DNA of 64,000 nt from assembly GCF_004378255.1 (NCBI RefSeq), contig NZ_SNQG01000008.1, positions 62,001 through 126,000 on the forward strand, in the 5' to 3' direction. The notes beneath the pieces were generated by a model. The model did no database searches and was not told the DNA's origin. It worked only from the letters and a program-made list of their open reading frames with translations. Positions 1-8,699 of the stretch are shown here, piece after piece. Position 1 is the stretch's first letter, and each line of letters opens with the position of its first letter. The stretch is from Mucilaginibacter phyllosphaerae. GTDB lineage: Bacteria; Bacteroidota; Bacteroidia; Sphingobacteriales; Sphingobacteriaceae. The position numbers and the translations under genes were made by a program.

Positions 1-375
1 TTTACTCCCTTTTTTTGCCTTCAGCAAGCCAACTTTCCAACCGGTAATAATATTATATCGATCTGAAAGACCGGTAGTATAACTGGTAGATGCATCAAAT
101 TGAGTGCCTTTAAGGGTTGTGCCAACATAATCAACAGTTACCATATTGTCACTGGTGATCAGGTTGCCGGTGCCTTCTGTTTGTATTTGATAATATAAGC
201 CAGAAGCATCTTTGGTTGCAGTAATTTCCGGATGTGCTACCAGGTAGGCCTGTATCGCATCATCATCAATTTTTGCCTGTACTGCAGGGTCAACCGCGGC
301 GGGTGTGGTATTATCTTTTGAGCATGATGCAAATCCAAGTGCCAATACGCTCAGGATCAATAAATATTTTTTCAT
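1..375 (-). CDS. FKBP-type peptidyl-prolyl isomerase lipoprotein (3' part off the window)
   Basis: Reading leftward from the ATG at 375, 125 codons stay open to the window edge, so the C-terminus is missing. Residues 1-17 form a lipoprotein signal with lipobox FASC (lipid-modified Cys18). Residues about 81-96 (VTVDYVGTTLKGTQFDAS region) and the later ITGW carry the FKBP pattern with the Tyr, Phe and Asp that line the proline pocket. The family catalyses cis-trans prolyl isomerisation; with a lipobox it should act as a membrane-anchored periplasmic folding helper. It reads in the same direction as aspS, 20 bp downstream of it, so read-through from aspS is possible. Family call is firm; substrate unknown. 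Confidence 0.85.
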   Translation of the reverse strand, partial: MKKYLLILSVLALGFASCSKDNTTPAAVDPAVQAKIDDDAIQAYLVAHPEITATKDASGLYYQIQTEGTGNLITSDNMVTVDYVGTTLKGTQFDASTSYTTGLSDRYNIITGWKVGLLKAKKGSK

Positions 376-395
376 AATAACAATAACGTATAAAG

Positions 396-2150
396 TTAAG
401 AGAGTGATACAGTAGTTTTAATTTTCAGTTCATTTAATTGCGCATCAGCGATAGTTGATGGCGAATCTATCATCACATCGCGGCCGGAATTGTTTTTAGG
501 GAAGGCGATCACATCACGGATAGAATCTAACCCGGCGAAGATAGAAGCCAGCCTGTCGAACCCGAAGGCAATGCCGCCATGCGGTGGGGCGCCATATTCA
601 AAGGCATCCATCAAAAAGCCAAATTGTTTTTGAGCTTCGTCTGCAGAAAACCCTAAATGTTTAAACATCAGCGATTGCAGGGCGCGGTCATGGATCCGGA
701 TGGAGCCGCCGCCAATTTCGGTACCGTTGATAACCAGGTCATAAGCGTTAGCACGTACGTTTTTAGGGTCGGTATCTAACAAAGCAATGTCCTCTGGTTT
801 AGGCGAGGTGAACGGGTGGTGCATCGCATGGTAACGCCCGGTTTCTTCATCCCACTCCAGCAGCGGGAAATCAAGCACCCACAGCGGGGCGAATTTATTT
901 TTATCGCGCAGGCCTAAACGGCCGCCAATTTCCAGGCGTAATTCGTTAAGCTGTTTACGTACCTTATCGGTCTCGCCGGCTAAAATTAAAATTAAGTCGC
1001 CTTTTTCGGTTTCAAAGGCAGCACTCCATTTAGCCAGTTCTTCTTCGTTATAAAATTTATCAACCGATGATTTTAGCGTACCATCCTCATTATGGCGGGC
1101 ATATATCAAACCTGTAGCACCAATTTGCGGGCGTTTCATCCACTCGGTAAGTTCATCAATTTGCTTGCGGGTGTAGCCTGCGCAGCCTTTGGCGTTGATC
1201 CCCACCACCAGTTCGGCATTATCAAAAATACTAAAGCCCTTGCCTTTTACTACATCGTTCAGTTCTACAAACTGCATCCCAAAACGGGTGTCGGGCTTGT
1301 CAGAGCCATATAAGCGCATGGCATCGGCATATTGCATCCGCGGGAAATCGCCCAGCTCTAAATCTTTAACCGTGCGGAACAAGTGGCGGGTAAGCCCCTC
1401 AAATATATTCAGGATATCTTCCTGGGTGATGAACGACATTTCGCAGTCTATCTGTGTAAACTCCGGCTGGCGGTCGGCACGCAGGTCCTCATCCCTAAAG
1501 CATTTCACGATCTGGAAATAACGGTCAAACCCGCTCACCATCAGCAATTGTTTAAAAGTTTGCGGCGATTGCGGCAGGGCGTAAAACTCGCCCGGGTTCA
1601 TGCGGCTTGGCACCACAAAATCCCGTGCACCTTCCGGCGTAGATTTGATCAGCACCGGTGTTTCTACCTCAATAAAATCTATGTCAGACAGATACTTGCG
1701 AATTTCCTGTGCCATTTTATGGCGCAAAACCAGGTTGTTGCGTATCGGGTTGCGGCGCAGGTCCAGATAGCGGTATTTAGCACGCAGCTCTTCGCCACCG
1801 TCGGTTTCATCCTCTATTAAAAACGGCGGGATCTTGGCAACATTTAAAATTTCCAGTTCGGTAACGGCAATTTCAATTTCGCCGGTTGGTATTTTAGTGT
1901 TTTTGTTAGAACGTTCTACCACGTTGCCTGTAACCTTAATTACAAACTCCCGGCCCAGTTGCTTGCCGGTTTCACGCAAGTTAGCATCAGTATCGGTATT
2001 TAAAACCAGTTGGGTTAAACCATAGCGGTCGCGCACATCAATAAATGTGGTACCACCCAAATCTCTCGATTTTTGAACCCATCCGCAAAGGGTTATCGTT
2101 TCACCTAAATTGCTGATATTTAATTGTCCGCAGGTATGTGTTCTAAGCAT
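396..2150 (-). CDS. aspS: Aspartate--tRNA ligase
   Basis: Class II aminoacyl-tRNA synthetase charging tRNA-Asp in the cytoplasm. At 584 residues it has the bacterial length, which includes the GAD insertion domain. The N-terminal OB anticodon-binding domain includes GWVQKSRDLGG. Motif 2 (FRDEDLRADRQPEFTQ) is near residue 220, and motif 3 (GIAFGFDRL) is near 526-534 and supplies the ATP-binding Arg. The ATG at 2150 follows a TAnnTTTG box on the same strand (2173-2180). Whether it is discriminating or also charges tRNA-Asn cannot be judged here. Confidence 0.97.
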   Translation of the reverse strand: MLRTHTCGQLNISNLGETITLCGWVQKSRDLGGTTFIDVRDRYGLTQLVLNTDTDANLRETGKQLGREFVIKVTGNVVERSNKNTKIPTGEIEIAVTELEILNVAKIPPFLIEDETDGGEELRAKYRYLDLRRNPIRNNLVLRHKMAQEIRKYLSDIDFIEVETPVLIKSTPEGARDFVVPSRMNPGEFYALPQSPQTFKQLLMVSGFDRYFQIVKCFRDEDLRADRQPEFTQIDCEMSFITQEDILNIFEGLTRHLFRTVKDLELGDFPRMQYADAMRLYGSDKPDTRFGMQFVELNDVVKGKGFSIFDNAELVVGINAKGCAGYTRKQIDELTEWMKRPQIGATGLIYARHNEDGTLKSSVDKFYNEEELAKWSAAFETEKGDLILILAGETDKVRKQLNELRLEIGGRLGLRDKNKFAPLWVLDFPLLEWDEETGRYHAMHHPFTSPKPEDIALLDTDPKNVRANAYDLVINGTEIGGGSIRIHDRALQSLMFKHLGFSADEAQKQFGFLMDAFEYGAPPHGGIAFGFDRLASIFAGLDSIRDVIAFPKNNSGRDVMIDSPSTIADAQLNELKIKTTVSLS

Positions 2151-2172
2151 AATTCCTTTTTTTAAAAGTCTG

Positions 2173-2180
2173 CAAAAGTA
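2173..2180 (-). promoter_or_regulatory. -7 promoter box of aspS
   Basis: On the minus strand the bases read TACTTTTG, matching the Bacteroidota -7 consensus TAnnTTTG, 22 bp before the aspS ATG. No convincing TTG element was found at -33; that position falls in a dispersed repeat. Confidence 0.5.
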
Positions 2181-2192
2181 TGGTTTTAGTCG

Positions 2193-2276
2193 GAAAGTCC
2201 GAAAGTCCGGAAGACAGAAAGTGCTACAATCGTGAGTTTACTTGCCGACTTTGCCGACTTTCTGACTTGCGGACAT
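2193..2276. repeat. Dispersed inverted repeat, copy 1
   Basis: The segment contains AAGTCCGAAAGTCCGGAAGA-like sequence followed by a partly complementary arm ending GACTTGCGGACAT. Related copies lie at 8570-8697 and 54841-54904. It fills the aspS/thiamine-locus divergent intergenic gap, and its right arm supplies the -33 TTG of the thiamine-locus promoter. Confidence 0.55.
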
Positions 2277-2296
2277 CAAAATAACGCCTATATTTG
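2266..2296 (+). promoter_or_regulatory. Promoter of the thiamine uptake operon
   Basis: CTTG at 2266-2269 and TATATTTG at 2289-2296, separated by 19 nt, fit the Bacteroidota -33/-7 pattern. Transcription would begin near 2303, immediately before the TPP riboswitch. Confidence 0.6.
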
Positions 2297-2306
2297 CCGC
2301 ATAATT

Positions 2307-2493
2307 CTCAAGGGGTGCCTTGCTTTGAGCAATCAAACTGAAAGACAGGCTGAGATCAAACCCATTGTTTTTGAAAGTAAAAAGTTAAAAGTCAAAAGTT
2401 AAAAGTTGTATGCCAGCTTTATACTTTGAACTTTTAGCTCTCAACTCTAAATAACATGCACCTGATCCGGGTAATGCCGGCGTAGGGAGAGGT
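2307..2493 (+). ncRNA. TPP riboswitch (THI element) with a long P3 insertion
   Basis: The conserved TPP-riboswitch blocks are all present in order: AGGGGTGCC at 2311-2319, GGCTGAGAT at 2348-2356, ACCTGATCCGGGTAATGCC around 2460-2478, and GGCGTAGGGA to about 2489. Between CCC (2361-2363) and ACCTGATC there are about 97 nt, made mainly of repeated AAAAGTTAAAAGTC units followed by a partly complementary AACTTTTAGCT arm. This extends the variable P3 helix. The element senses thiamine diphosphate and should repress the downstream operon when the cofactor is plentiful. The receptor gene starts about 70 nt downstream. Confidence 0.92.
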
Positions 2494-2561
2494 AACAAGT
2501 TAAGTGTACTGCCATTGTACCCTGGTGAGCAGATGGTTTAACTAATTTTTTGTTCAATAAT

Positions 2562-5027
2562 TTGAAAAATTTATTTGCGGCGCTTATCGCCCTGCTGCTG
2601 CCTGTCCTGGCATCGGCCCAATTTTCCATCAGCGGAAAGATCACCAACCAAGCCGGCGAAGCTTTGCCCGGCGCAACCGTAACCATTACCAGCCCTGCCA
2701 CCAATACCCAGGCAGATGCTAACGGCAAGTACCAGCTTGCCGGTATGCCGGCCGGTACCTATACCTTAAAGGCCACCTACATTGGCTACCAGGTAACTAC
2801 GCAAACGGTAACCTTAACCGGCAACAAAGTGCTCAATTTTGCGCTTACCAATGCTACATTCAGCGCCGAAGAGGTTACCGTTACGGCTACCCGCGCGGGT
2901 AAAAAATCGCCAACGGCTTTTACCAATTTAAGTAAAAAAGATCTGGAGAAAAATAATTTTGGCCAGGATCTGCCTTATCTGCTTAACCAAACGCCATCCG
3001 TAATCATAAATTCTGATGCAGGAACAGGCATAGGCTACACCGGCATCCGTATCCGTGGCAGCGATGGCACCAGGGTGAACGTTACTATCAACGGCATCCC
3101 GCTGAATGACGCCGAAAGCCAGGGCTCGTATTTTGTGAACCTGCCCGATCTTGCCTCGTCGGTAAACAATATCCAGATACAGCGCGGCGTAGGTACTTCT
3201 ACCAATGGCGCAGGCGCATTTGGCGGCAGTATTAATATCCAAACCGCTACCCGGCGAGACACAGGCTATGCCGACCTTAATAACACCATTGGCTCTTACG
3301 GTACCGTTAAAAATACCGTGAGCCTGGGTACCGGGTTAATGTGCGGCCACTTTAGTGTGGATGGGCGGTTATCCAGAATAAAATCTGACGGGTATATTGA
3401 CCGCGCCTCATCAAGCCTGCGCTCGTTTTTTTTAAGCGGGGCTTATTATGATAAAAACAGTACTTTGAGGCTTAATGTGTTTTCGGGCATCGAGCGTACT
3501 TACCAGGCATGGAACGGTGTGCCGGATTATGTTATTGGCGACGATACACGCAAAGATAACCGCACCTACAATGAACTTGGCCTGATGCCAGACGGAAGCT
3601 TTTATAAAGACCAGGTAGATAATTATCAGCAAAACCACTACCAGTTATTATATGACCGCAAGCTATCTGATAAGTTATCCTTTAGCGGTGCCCTGCACTA
3701 TACCAAAGGCTATGGCTATTACGAAGAATTTAAGAATAATGCTAAGGTTACAGATTATGGCCTAACCCCCGTAATTGTTGGCGATTCTACTATCGTCAGA
3801 ACTGATCTGGCCCGCCGCCTGTGGTTAAATAACGATTTTTATGGAATTACTTACGCCCTAAAATACCAGGCACAAAGCAATCTTAACTTTACCCTTGGCG
3901 GCGCTTACAACCGCTACACCGGCGCACATTACGGCAATATTATTTATACCAAACAAGATGCAGGCATCCCGCCAAACTACGAGTATTACCGCGATAACGC
4001 CACCAAAAGCGATTTTAATATTTTTGGCCGTGCCGAGTATAAAACCGGCAATGCAACCCTGTTTGCCGATATGCAGTACCGCCGTATCAACTACTCTTTT
4101 TTAGGTTTCGACAGGAATTTGAAAAATGTGCAGCAGGATGCCAAACTTAACTTTTTTAACCCCAAAGCAGGTATAACCTACGAGTTTGATGAGCAAAACA
4201 ATATCTATGCATCCTTTGCCGTAGGTAACCACGAACCTAACCGCAACGACTACACCAACTCTACCCCGGCAAGCAGGCCCAAGCCCGAAAATATGAAGGA
4301 TTTTGAAGCCGGTTACCGTACCAGCGGCGATGTATTTAAGGGCGGCATCAACCTGTTTTACATGCTGTATAAAAACCAGCTGATACTAACAGGTGCGCTG
4401 AATGACGTAGGTGCCGCAACACGTATCAATGTAGACGACAGCTACCGTGCAGGGATAGAGGTTGATGGCCTTGTTAAAATAACCAAGCAGTTAAACTGGG
4501 CGGCTAATGCAACCATCAGCACCAATAAAATAAAAAACCTGAGCCGCACCCTGGCCAGTTATGATGACAACTATAACCCGCTAACCCCGGTAACACAATT
4601 CTTTAAAAATACAGATATTGGTTATTCGCCATCATTAATAGTTGGCAGCGAGATTGCCTGGGCGCCGGTAAAAAACGGCAGTATTGCCTTTTTAAGCAAG
4701 TATGTAAGCAGGCAGTTTTTAGATAACACCGGCAATGTAAACCCAACAGGTATTACTACCTCGCCGGATGTGGCCAACAACCCTTACGCGGTTAACCGGC
4801 TGTTAAAGGCATACTTTGTAAACGATGTAAGGCTTAAGTATGATATCCATACCAAATCTATTAAAACCATAGGGCTTGGCTTGCTGGTAAATAACGTGTT
4901 CAGTAAAAAGTACGAGGCCAATGGCGCCACCTATCCCGAAGTGGATAGCGGTGTACTGTTAAACTACAATTACTACTTTCCGCAGGCAACACGTAATTTC
5001 CTGGCATCGGTTAACTTAAGTTTTTAA
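2562..5027 (+). CDS. TonB-dependent outer-membrane receptor, probable thiamine receptor
   Basis: About 821 residues. A signal peptide (MKNLFAALIALLLPVLASAQ) is followed by a carboxypeptidase-regulatory-like beta domain (about 20-95), a TonB plug with RIRGSDGTRVNVTINGIPL, and a beta-barrel ending in the terminal Phe typical of outer-membrane proteins. No ATG is available; TTG codons at 2550 and 2562 are in frame, and 2562 gives the cleaner signal peptide. Placement directly behind a TPP riboswitch and ahead of PnuT matches the Bacteroidota OMR1-PnuT arrangement described in comparative genomics of thiamine regulons. The thiamine substrate is therefore an inference from context; the receptor family is certain. 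Confidence 0.88.
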   Translation: MKNLFAALIALLLPVLASAQFSISGKITNQAGEALPGATVTITSPATNTQADANGKYQLAGMPAGTYTLKATYIGYQVTTQTVTLTGNKVLNFALTNATFSAEEVTVTATRAGKKSPTAFTNLSKKDLEKNNFGQDLPYLLNQTPSVIINSDAGTGIGYTGIRIRGSDGTRVNVTINGIPLNDAESQGSYFVNLPDLASSVNNIQIQRGVGTSTNGAGAFGGSINIQTATRRDTGYADLNNTIGSYGTVKNTVSLGTGLMCGHFSVDGRLSRIKSDGYIDRASSSLRSFFLSGAYYDKNSTLRLNVFSGIERTYQAWNGVPDYVIGDDTRKDNRTYNELGLMPDGSFYKDQVDNYQQNHYQLLYDRKLSDKLSFSGALHYTKGYGYYEEFKNNAKVTDYGLTPVIVGDSTIVRTDLARRLWLNNDFYGITYALKYQAQSNLNFTLGGAYNRYTGAHYGNIIYTKQDAGIPPNYEYYRDNATKSDFNIFGRAEYKTGNATLFADMQYRRINYSFLGFDRNLKNVQQDAKLNFFNPKAGITYEFDEQNNIYASFAVGNHEPNRNDYTNSTPASRPKPENMKDFEAGYRTSGDVFKGGINLFYMLYKNQLILTGALNDVGAATRINVDDSYRAGIEVDGLVKITKQLNWAANATISTNKIKNLSRTLASYDDNYNPLTPVTQFFKNTDIGYSPSLIVGSEIAWAPVKNGSIAFLSKYVSRQFLDNTGNVNPTGITTSPDVANNPYAVNRLLKAYFVNDVRLKYDIHTKSIKTIGLGLLVNNVFSKKYEANGATYPEVDSGVLLNYNYYFPQATRNFLASVNLSF

Positions 5028-5030
5028 TTG

Positions 5031-5681
5031 ATGCAAAGCTGGATACACCTGTTTATTGACCAGGTTAAGGCAACCACCCTGGTGGAATGGCTGGCCGTTA
5101 TATTAGGCGTGGCCGAAGTATTTTTAGCAAAGGCAAATAAAGTATGGCTATACCCCACGGGTATAGCCTCTACCCTGATCTCGATATATCTGCTGCTTCA
5201 TGCAACGCTTTATGCCGAATGCCTTTTAAGTGTTTACTACGTGGTAATGAGTATTTACGGCTGGTATTACTGGGTTAAAAAACGTAACCAGCCCCCGGTA
5301 AAGGCTACCTACGCCAACCGGCAGGAATGGCTAACCACGCTGCTGATTGTATTTGCAGGCTGGGGCCTGCTGTATCTTATCCTGGTTAAATTTACACCCT
5401 CAACCGTACCCGTTTGGGATGCCTGGGTATCATCAACCGCCTGGGCGGGTATGTGGCTTTTGGCCCGGAGGAAGATAGAGAACTGGGTGTTATTGAATAT
5501 CAGTAATATCTTCGCTATACCTTTATTATATCATAAGCATTTAGTGATGTTTGCCGTGCTTACGCTGATCTTATTTGTGGTGGCCATATTCGGTTATTTA
5601 GAATGGCGGCGGATCATTAATCGGGAAAAACAAGATTTAGATATTTCAAAAACTCTCCCTTCAGGGGGCCGGGGGGCTTAA
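5031..5681 (+). CDS. pnuT: PnuC-family thiamine transporter (PnuT)
   Basis: Inner-membrane protein of about 216 residues with roughly seven hydrophobic segments and the Trp-rich motifs of the PnuC/PnuT vitamin facilitators (NKVWLYPTGI, MSIYGWYYW). It likely carries thiamine across the inner membrane by facilitated diffusion. The ATG at 5031 lies 3 nt after the receptor stop, so the two are co-transcribed under the riboswitch. The last residues (TLPSGGRGA) and the stop are encoded by a C-rich intergenic repeat at 5653-5680, so the native C-terminus has been replaced or extended by repeat sequence. Confidence 0.87.
   Translation: MQSWIHLFIDQVKATTLVEWLAVILGVAEVFLAKANKVWLYPTGIASTLISIYLLLHATLYAECLLSVYYVVMSIYGWYYWVKKRNQPPVKATYANRQEWLTTLLIVFAGWGLLYLILVKFTPSTVPVWDAWVSSTAWAGMWLLARRKIENWVLLNISNIFAIPLLYHKHLVMFAVLTLILFVVAIFGYLEWRRIINREKQDLDISKTLPSGGRGA
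5653..5680 (+). repeat. C-rich hairpin repeat at the pnuT stop codon
   Basis: TCTCCCTTCAGGGGGCCGGG followed by GGGCTTA. Similar copies sit at 20492-20518, 46053-46077 and 46128-46150, each touching a stop codon. CCCTTCAGGG can fold into a small hairpin. Confidence 0.6.
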
Positions 5682-5682
5682 T

Positions 5683-6777
5683 ATGGAACAGATTCAACAT
5701 CCATCAACACTGCTGCAACCAGCATGGGTCGATACTATCCGTAAATATGCCCCCGAAGCAGAGCAATCAGGCAAACTGCACCCGGCGCAGCTGCAGTTGG
5801 TATATGATCAGCAATGGTTCAACCTGTTATCGCCCCGGCAATATGGCGGCCTGGAAACCCCTTTGCCGCAGTTAATAAAAACAGAAGAAGCTTTAGCCTG
5901 GGCCGATGGCAGCCTGGGCTGGGTAGTTACGTTGTGCTGCGGTGCGGGCTGGTTTGGTGGTTTTATAGCGCCCGGTGTTGCCCCCAAAATTTATGCTGAT
6001 GAGGAGGCATGCCTGGCGGGCAGCGGCGCACCTACCGGTACAGCCACCATTACCGGCGACGGCTACATCATCAATGGCAGCTGGAAATACGCCAGCGGCG
6101 TACATCACGCCACCTATATTACCGTAAATTGCCAGATAATGGACGGCCAAAACCCGGTTTTAGATACCGATGGCAGCCCGTTGATCCTGCCTTTTGTGCT
6201 GAACAGGCAGGATGTGCAATTAATATCCGGCTGGAAATATATAGGCATGGTAGCTACCGGCAGCGATGCCTATGCGGTTAAGAATTTGCACGTAAACAGC
6301 AACCGCTGCTTTAAAATAGACCCTGCTGCGGCTGTAATAGATTCGGCTTTATACTCATATCCTTTTATGCAGTTGGCAGAAGCTACGCTGGCAGCCAACC
6401 TATCGGGCATGGCGGTGCACTTTCTGGATCTGTGCAAGCCCGCCCTTGAATTTAAGGCAACCAATATCCGCAGGGTAAATGCCGCAAATGTTTTGGTGAT
6501 GGATGAAGCCCTGCAATCTGCAACGGCATTGTTAAACCAGGTACGCGCTACGTTTTTTGAAGCGGTGGAAGCATCGTGGCAAGATCCCTTAAACGAAAAA
6601 TTATTAGGTGCGGTAAGCGCGGCAAGCCGGATGCTGGCCAAAATATCCCGGGAGTGCGTAGACGAACTTTTCCCTTTTTGCGGCCTGCTGGCAGCATCGC
6701 CGGATACCGAAATTAACCGGGTTTGGCGCGATCTGCATACGGCAAGTCAGCATAGTTTGCTTACTTTTTTAGATTAG
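5683..6777 (+). CDS. Acyl-CoA-dehydrogenase-fold flavoprotein, possibly a monooxygenase
   Basis: 364 residues resembling the acyl-CoA dehydrogenase / HpaB-HsaA flavin monooxygenase superfamily. There is an N-terminal helical part with SPRQYGG, EEALAWADGSLGWVV, a central SGAPTGTATITGDGYIINGSWKYASG segment where a GxWxxASG-like motif contacts flavin, then GWKYIGMVATGSD, and a helical C-terminal part. The ACAD catalytic Glu cannot be placed with confidence, which favours the monooxygenase/oxidoreductase side of the family. It starts 1 nt after the pnuT stop, so it belongs to the TPP-controlled operon. A role in processing a thiamine precursor or degradation product is an inference from context alone. 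Confidence 0.75.
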   Translation: MEQIQHPSTLLQPAWVDTIRKYAPEAEQSGKLHPAQLQLVYDQQWFNLLSPRQYGGLETPLPQLIKTEEALAWADGSLGWVVTLCCGAGWFGGFIAPGVAPKIYADEEACLAGSGAPTGTATITGDGYIINGSWKYASGVHHATYITVNCQIMDGQNPVLDTDGSPLILPFVLNRQDVQLISGWKYIGMVATGSDAYAVKNLHVNSNRCFKIDPAAAVIDSALYSYPFMQLAEATLAANLSGMAVHFLDLCKPALEFKATNIRRVNAANVLVMDEALQSATALLNQVRATFFEAVEASWQDPLNEKLLGAVSAASRMLAKISRECVDELFPFCGLLAASPDTEINRVWRDLHTASQHSLLTFLD

Positions 6778-6812
6778 GCCTCATCCCAACCTTTCTCTAA
6801 AGGAGAAGGGCT
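6778..6812 (+). repeat. C-rich repeat directly after a stop codon
   Basis: CCTCATCCCAACCTTTCTCT followed by AAAGGAGAAGGG begins at the base after the flavoprotein stop. The CTTTCTC/GGAGAAGG halves can pair, and the sequence resembles the repeats near 55617 and 55766. Confidence 0.5.
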
Positions 6813-6898
6813 ACATACTTTTAATAATTAGTAACACAAATATCACATTGTTTATATATTGCAATGGTGATATTTGCGCCTTTAACATCCATTACCCC

Positions 6899-8557
6899 AT
6901 GAAGATAAAAGTTTTGCTTACGCTAACCTTCGCTACAGCTGTATTTAGCTTATCTGCACAAAATAAAAAAACTATACAGGCTGCTACTGCAACGCTGCCC
7001 CGCCCCAAATTAATGGTAGGCCTGGTGGTTGACCAAATGCGCTGGGACTACCTGTACCGTTATTACGACCGTTACCAGGCCGGCGGCTTTAAGCGTATGC
7101 TAAATGAGGGTTTTACCTGCGAAAACACGCTAATACCTTATATACCAACAGTTACAGCTATTGGGCATTCTTCTATTTATACGGGTTCGGTGCCTGCTAT
7201 ACATGGCATAGCCGGGAATGATTTTACGGTACAGGCAACCGGCAAATCAATGTATTGCACAGATGACAGCACGGTAGTGGCTGTGGGCAGTACATCTGTC
7301 GCAGGCAAAATGTCGCCACGCAACTTACTGGTAAGCACGGTAACGGATGAGTTAAGGCTGGCCACCAATTTCCGGTCAAAGGTAATTGGCATTGCCCTGA
7401 AAGACCGCGGCGGCATTCTGCCCGGCGGCCATGCAGCCAATGCGGCCTACTGGTTTGATGATGCCAATGGCGCATGGATCAGCAGTACTTATTATATGAC
7501 CGAGCTGCCCGCCTGGGTGAAGGCTTATAACGCCACTAAACCGGCCGAAAATTACCTTAAAAGGGACTGGAATACACTTTATCCGGTAAATACCTACGTA
7601 CAAAGCGCACCCGATAACAGCCCGAAGTACGAAGGCAAATTTGCCGGTGCTGATGCCCCGACGTTCCCTATCAAAACATCAGAATTATATAAGGGCAAAG
7701 CCGGCATGATCCGCGCCACCCCCTATGGCAACAGCATGACGCTCGACCTGGCAAAAGCTGCGGTAGAGAACGAAAAGCTGGGTGCCGGGTCGGTAACCGA
7801 TTTTTTGGCGGTAAGCCTTTCGTCAACAGATTATGTAGGCCACCAGTTTGGCCCCAACTCGGTTGAGGCAGAGGATACCTATTTGCGTTTGGATAAAGAC
7901 CTGGCTGCTTTTTTTACTTACCTGGATGGTAAGCTGGGAAAAGGTAACTATACTGTTTTTTTAAGTGCCGACCATGGCGCCGCGCATAACCCCAACTTTT
8001 TAATTGACCACAACATCCCTGCAGGTGTTTGGAATGAGGGCAGCGCACGCACCCGCCTGAATAAAATGCTGGAGGATAAGTACAAGGTTAAAGATGTGGT
8101 ATTGAACTTTAATAATTACCAGTTAAGCTTTAACAATGCCGCGATCAAAAAAGAAGGACTGAACAGCGAGTCCCTAAAATACGATTGCATCCAGTTTTTG
8201 CAGCAGGAGCCCGAGGTGGCTTATGCGGTTGATATGCAGCGCGTGCAGCTGGCTACCATACCGGATGATCTGCGCCAGAGGATCCAGAACGGGTATTACG
8301 CCGACCGGAGTGGTGTGATCCAGATCATCTTAAAACCGGGATGGTATAGCGGCCACGGCCCTACAGGCACCACCCACGGCACCTGGAACCCTTATGACGC
8401 GCATATTCCGTTGGTATTTATGGGCTGGGGCATTAAACACGGCAGCCTTACCCGCGAAACCCATATGACGGATATTGCCCCAACCGTTGCCCAGTTATTG
8501 CACATACAGGCGCCAAACGGCAATATCGGCACCGCCATTGGCGAAGTGCTGAAGTAA
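6899..8557 (+). CDS. PafA-type alkaline phosphatase / phosphodiesterase superfamily enzyme
   Basis: 552 residues from the ATG at 6899, chosen because it opens a signal peptide (MKIKVLLTLTFATAVFSLSAQ). It belongs to the alkaline phosphatase superfamily. Metal ligand Asp45 lies in VVDQMRWD, and the Thr nucleophile is Thr86 in PTVTAIGH. Asn107 (HGIAGND) and Lys168/Arg170 (ALKDRGG) correspond to Thr79, Asn100, Lys162 and Arg164 of Elizabethkingia PafA. Further zinc ligands are in DHGAAHNP and GHGPTGTTHG. It should hydrolyse phosphate monoesters in the periplasm. Its position between the thiamine uptake operon and thiE suggests it might dephosphorylate thiamine phosphates before uptake; that is speculation. 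Confidence 0.88.
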   Translation: MKIKVLLTLTFATAVFSLSAQNKKTIQAATATLPRPKLMVGLVVDQMRWDYLYRYYDRYQAGGFKRMLNEGFTCENTLIPYIPTVTAIGHSSIYTGSVPAIHGIAGNDFTVQATGKSMYCTDDSTVVAVGSTSVAGKMSPRNLLVSTVTDELRLATNFRSKVIGIALKDRGGILPGGHAANAAYWFDDANGAWISSTYYMTELPAWVKAYNATKPAENYLKRDWNTLYPVNTYVQSAPDNSPKYEGKFAGADAPTFPIKTSELYKGKAGMIRATPYGNSMTLDLAKAAVENEKLGAGSVTDFLAVSLSSTDYVGHQFGPNSVEAEDTYLRLDKDLAAFFTYLDGKLGKGNYTVFLSADHGAAHNPNFLIDHNIPAGVWNEGSARTRLNKMLEDKYKVKDVVLNFNNYQLSFNNAAIKKEGLNSESLKYDCIQFLQQEPEVAYAVDMQRVQLATIPDDLRQRIQNGYYADRSGVIQIILKPGWYSGHGPTGTTHGTWNPYDAHIPLVFMGWGIKHGSLTRETHMTDIAPTVAQLLHIQAPNGNIGTAIGEVLK

Positions 8558-8569
8558 AAAGGTTAGGAA

Positions 8570-8697
8570 ATACCGGAAGTCGGTAAGTCCGAAAGATGGA
8601 ATATTTTTATATTGAAATGAATTATAAGCCCCGGCAAAAGCCAGGGCTTAATTATATCTTTCGGGCTTTCGGTCTTTTCCGACTTTCCGGACTAATA
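8570..8697. repeat. Dispersed inverted repeat, copy 2, with internal hairpin
   Basis: CCGGAAGTCGGTAAGTCCGA on the left is answered by ATCTTTCGGGCTTTCGG and CCGACTTTCCGG on the right. Between them, AAGCCCCGGCAAAAGCCAGG followed by GCTT (8629-8652) is a strong hairpin that may terminate transcription from the phosphatase gene. Confidence 0.6.
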
Positions 8698-8699
8698 TT

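Noticed and set aside
1092..2025. Several open frames antisense to aspS
   Set aside because: Fully inside aspS on the other strand, no family motifs, and typical of GC-biased codon shadows.
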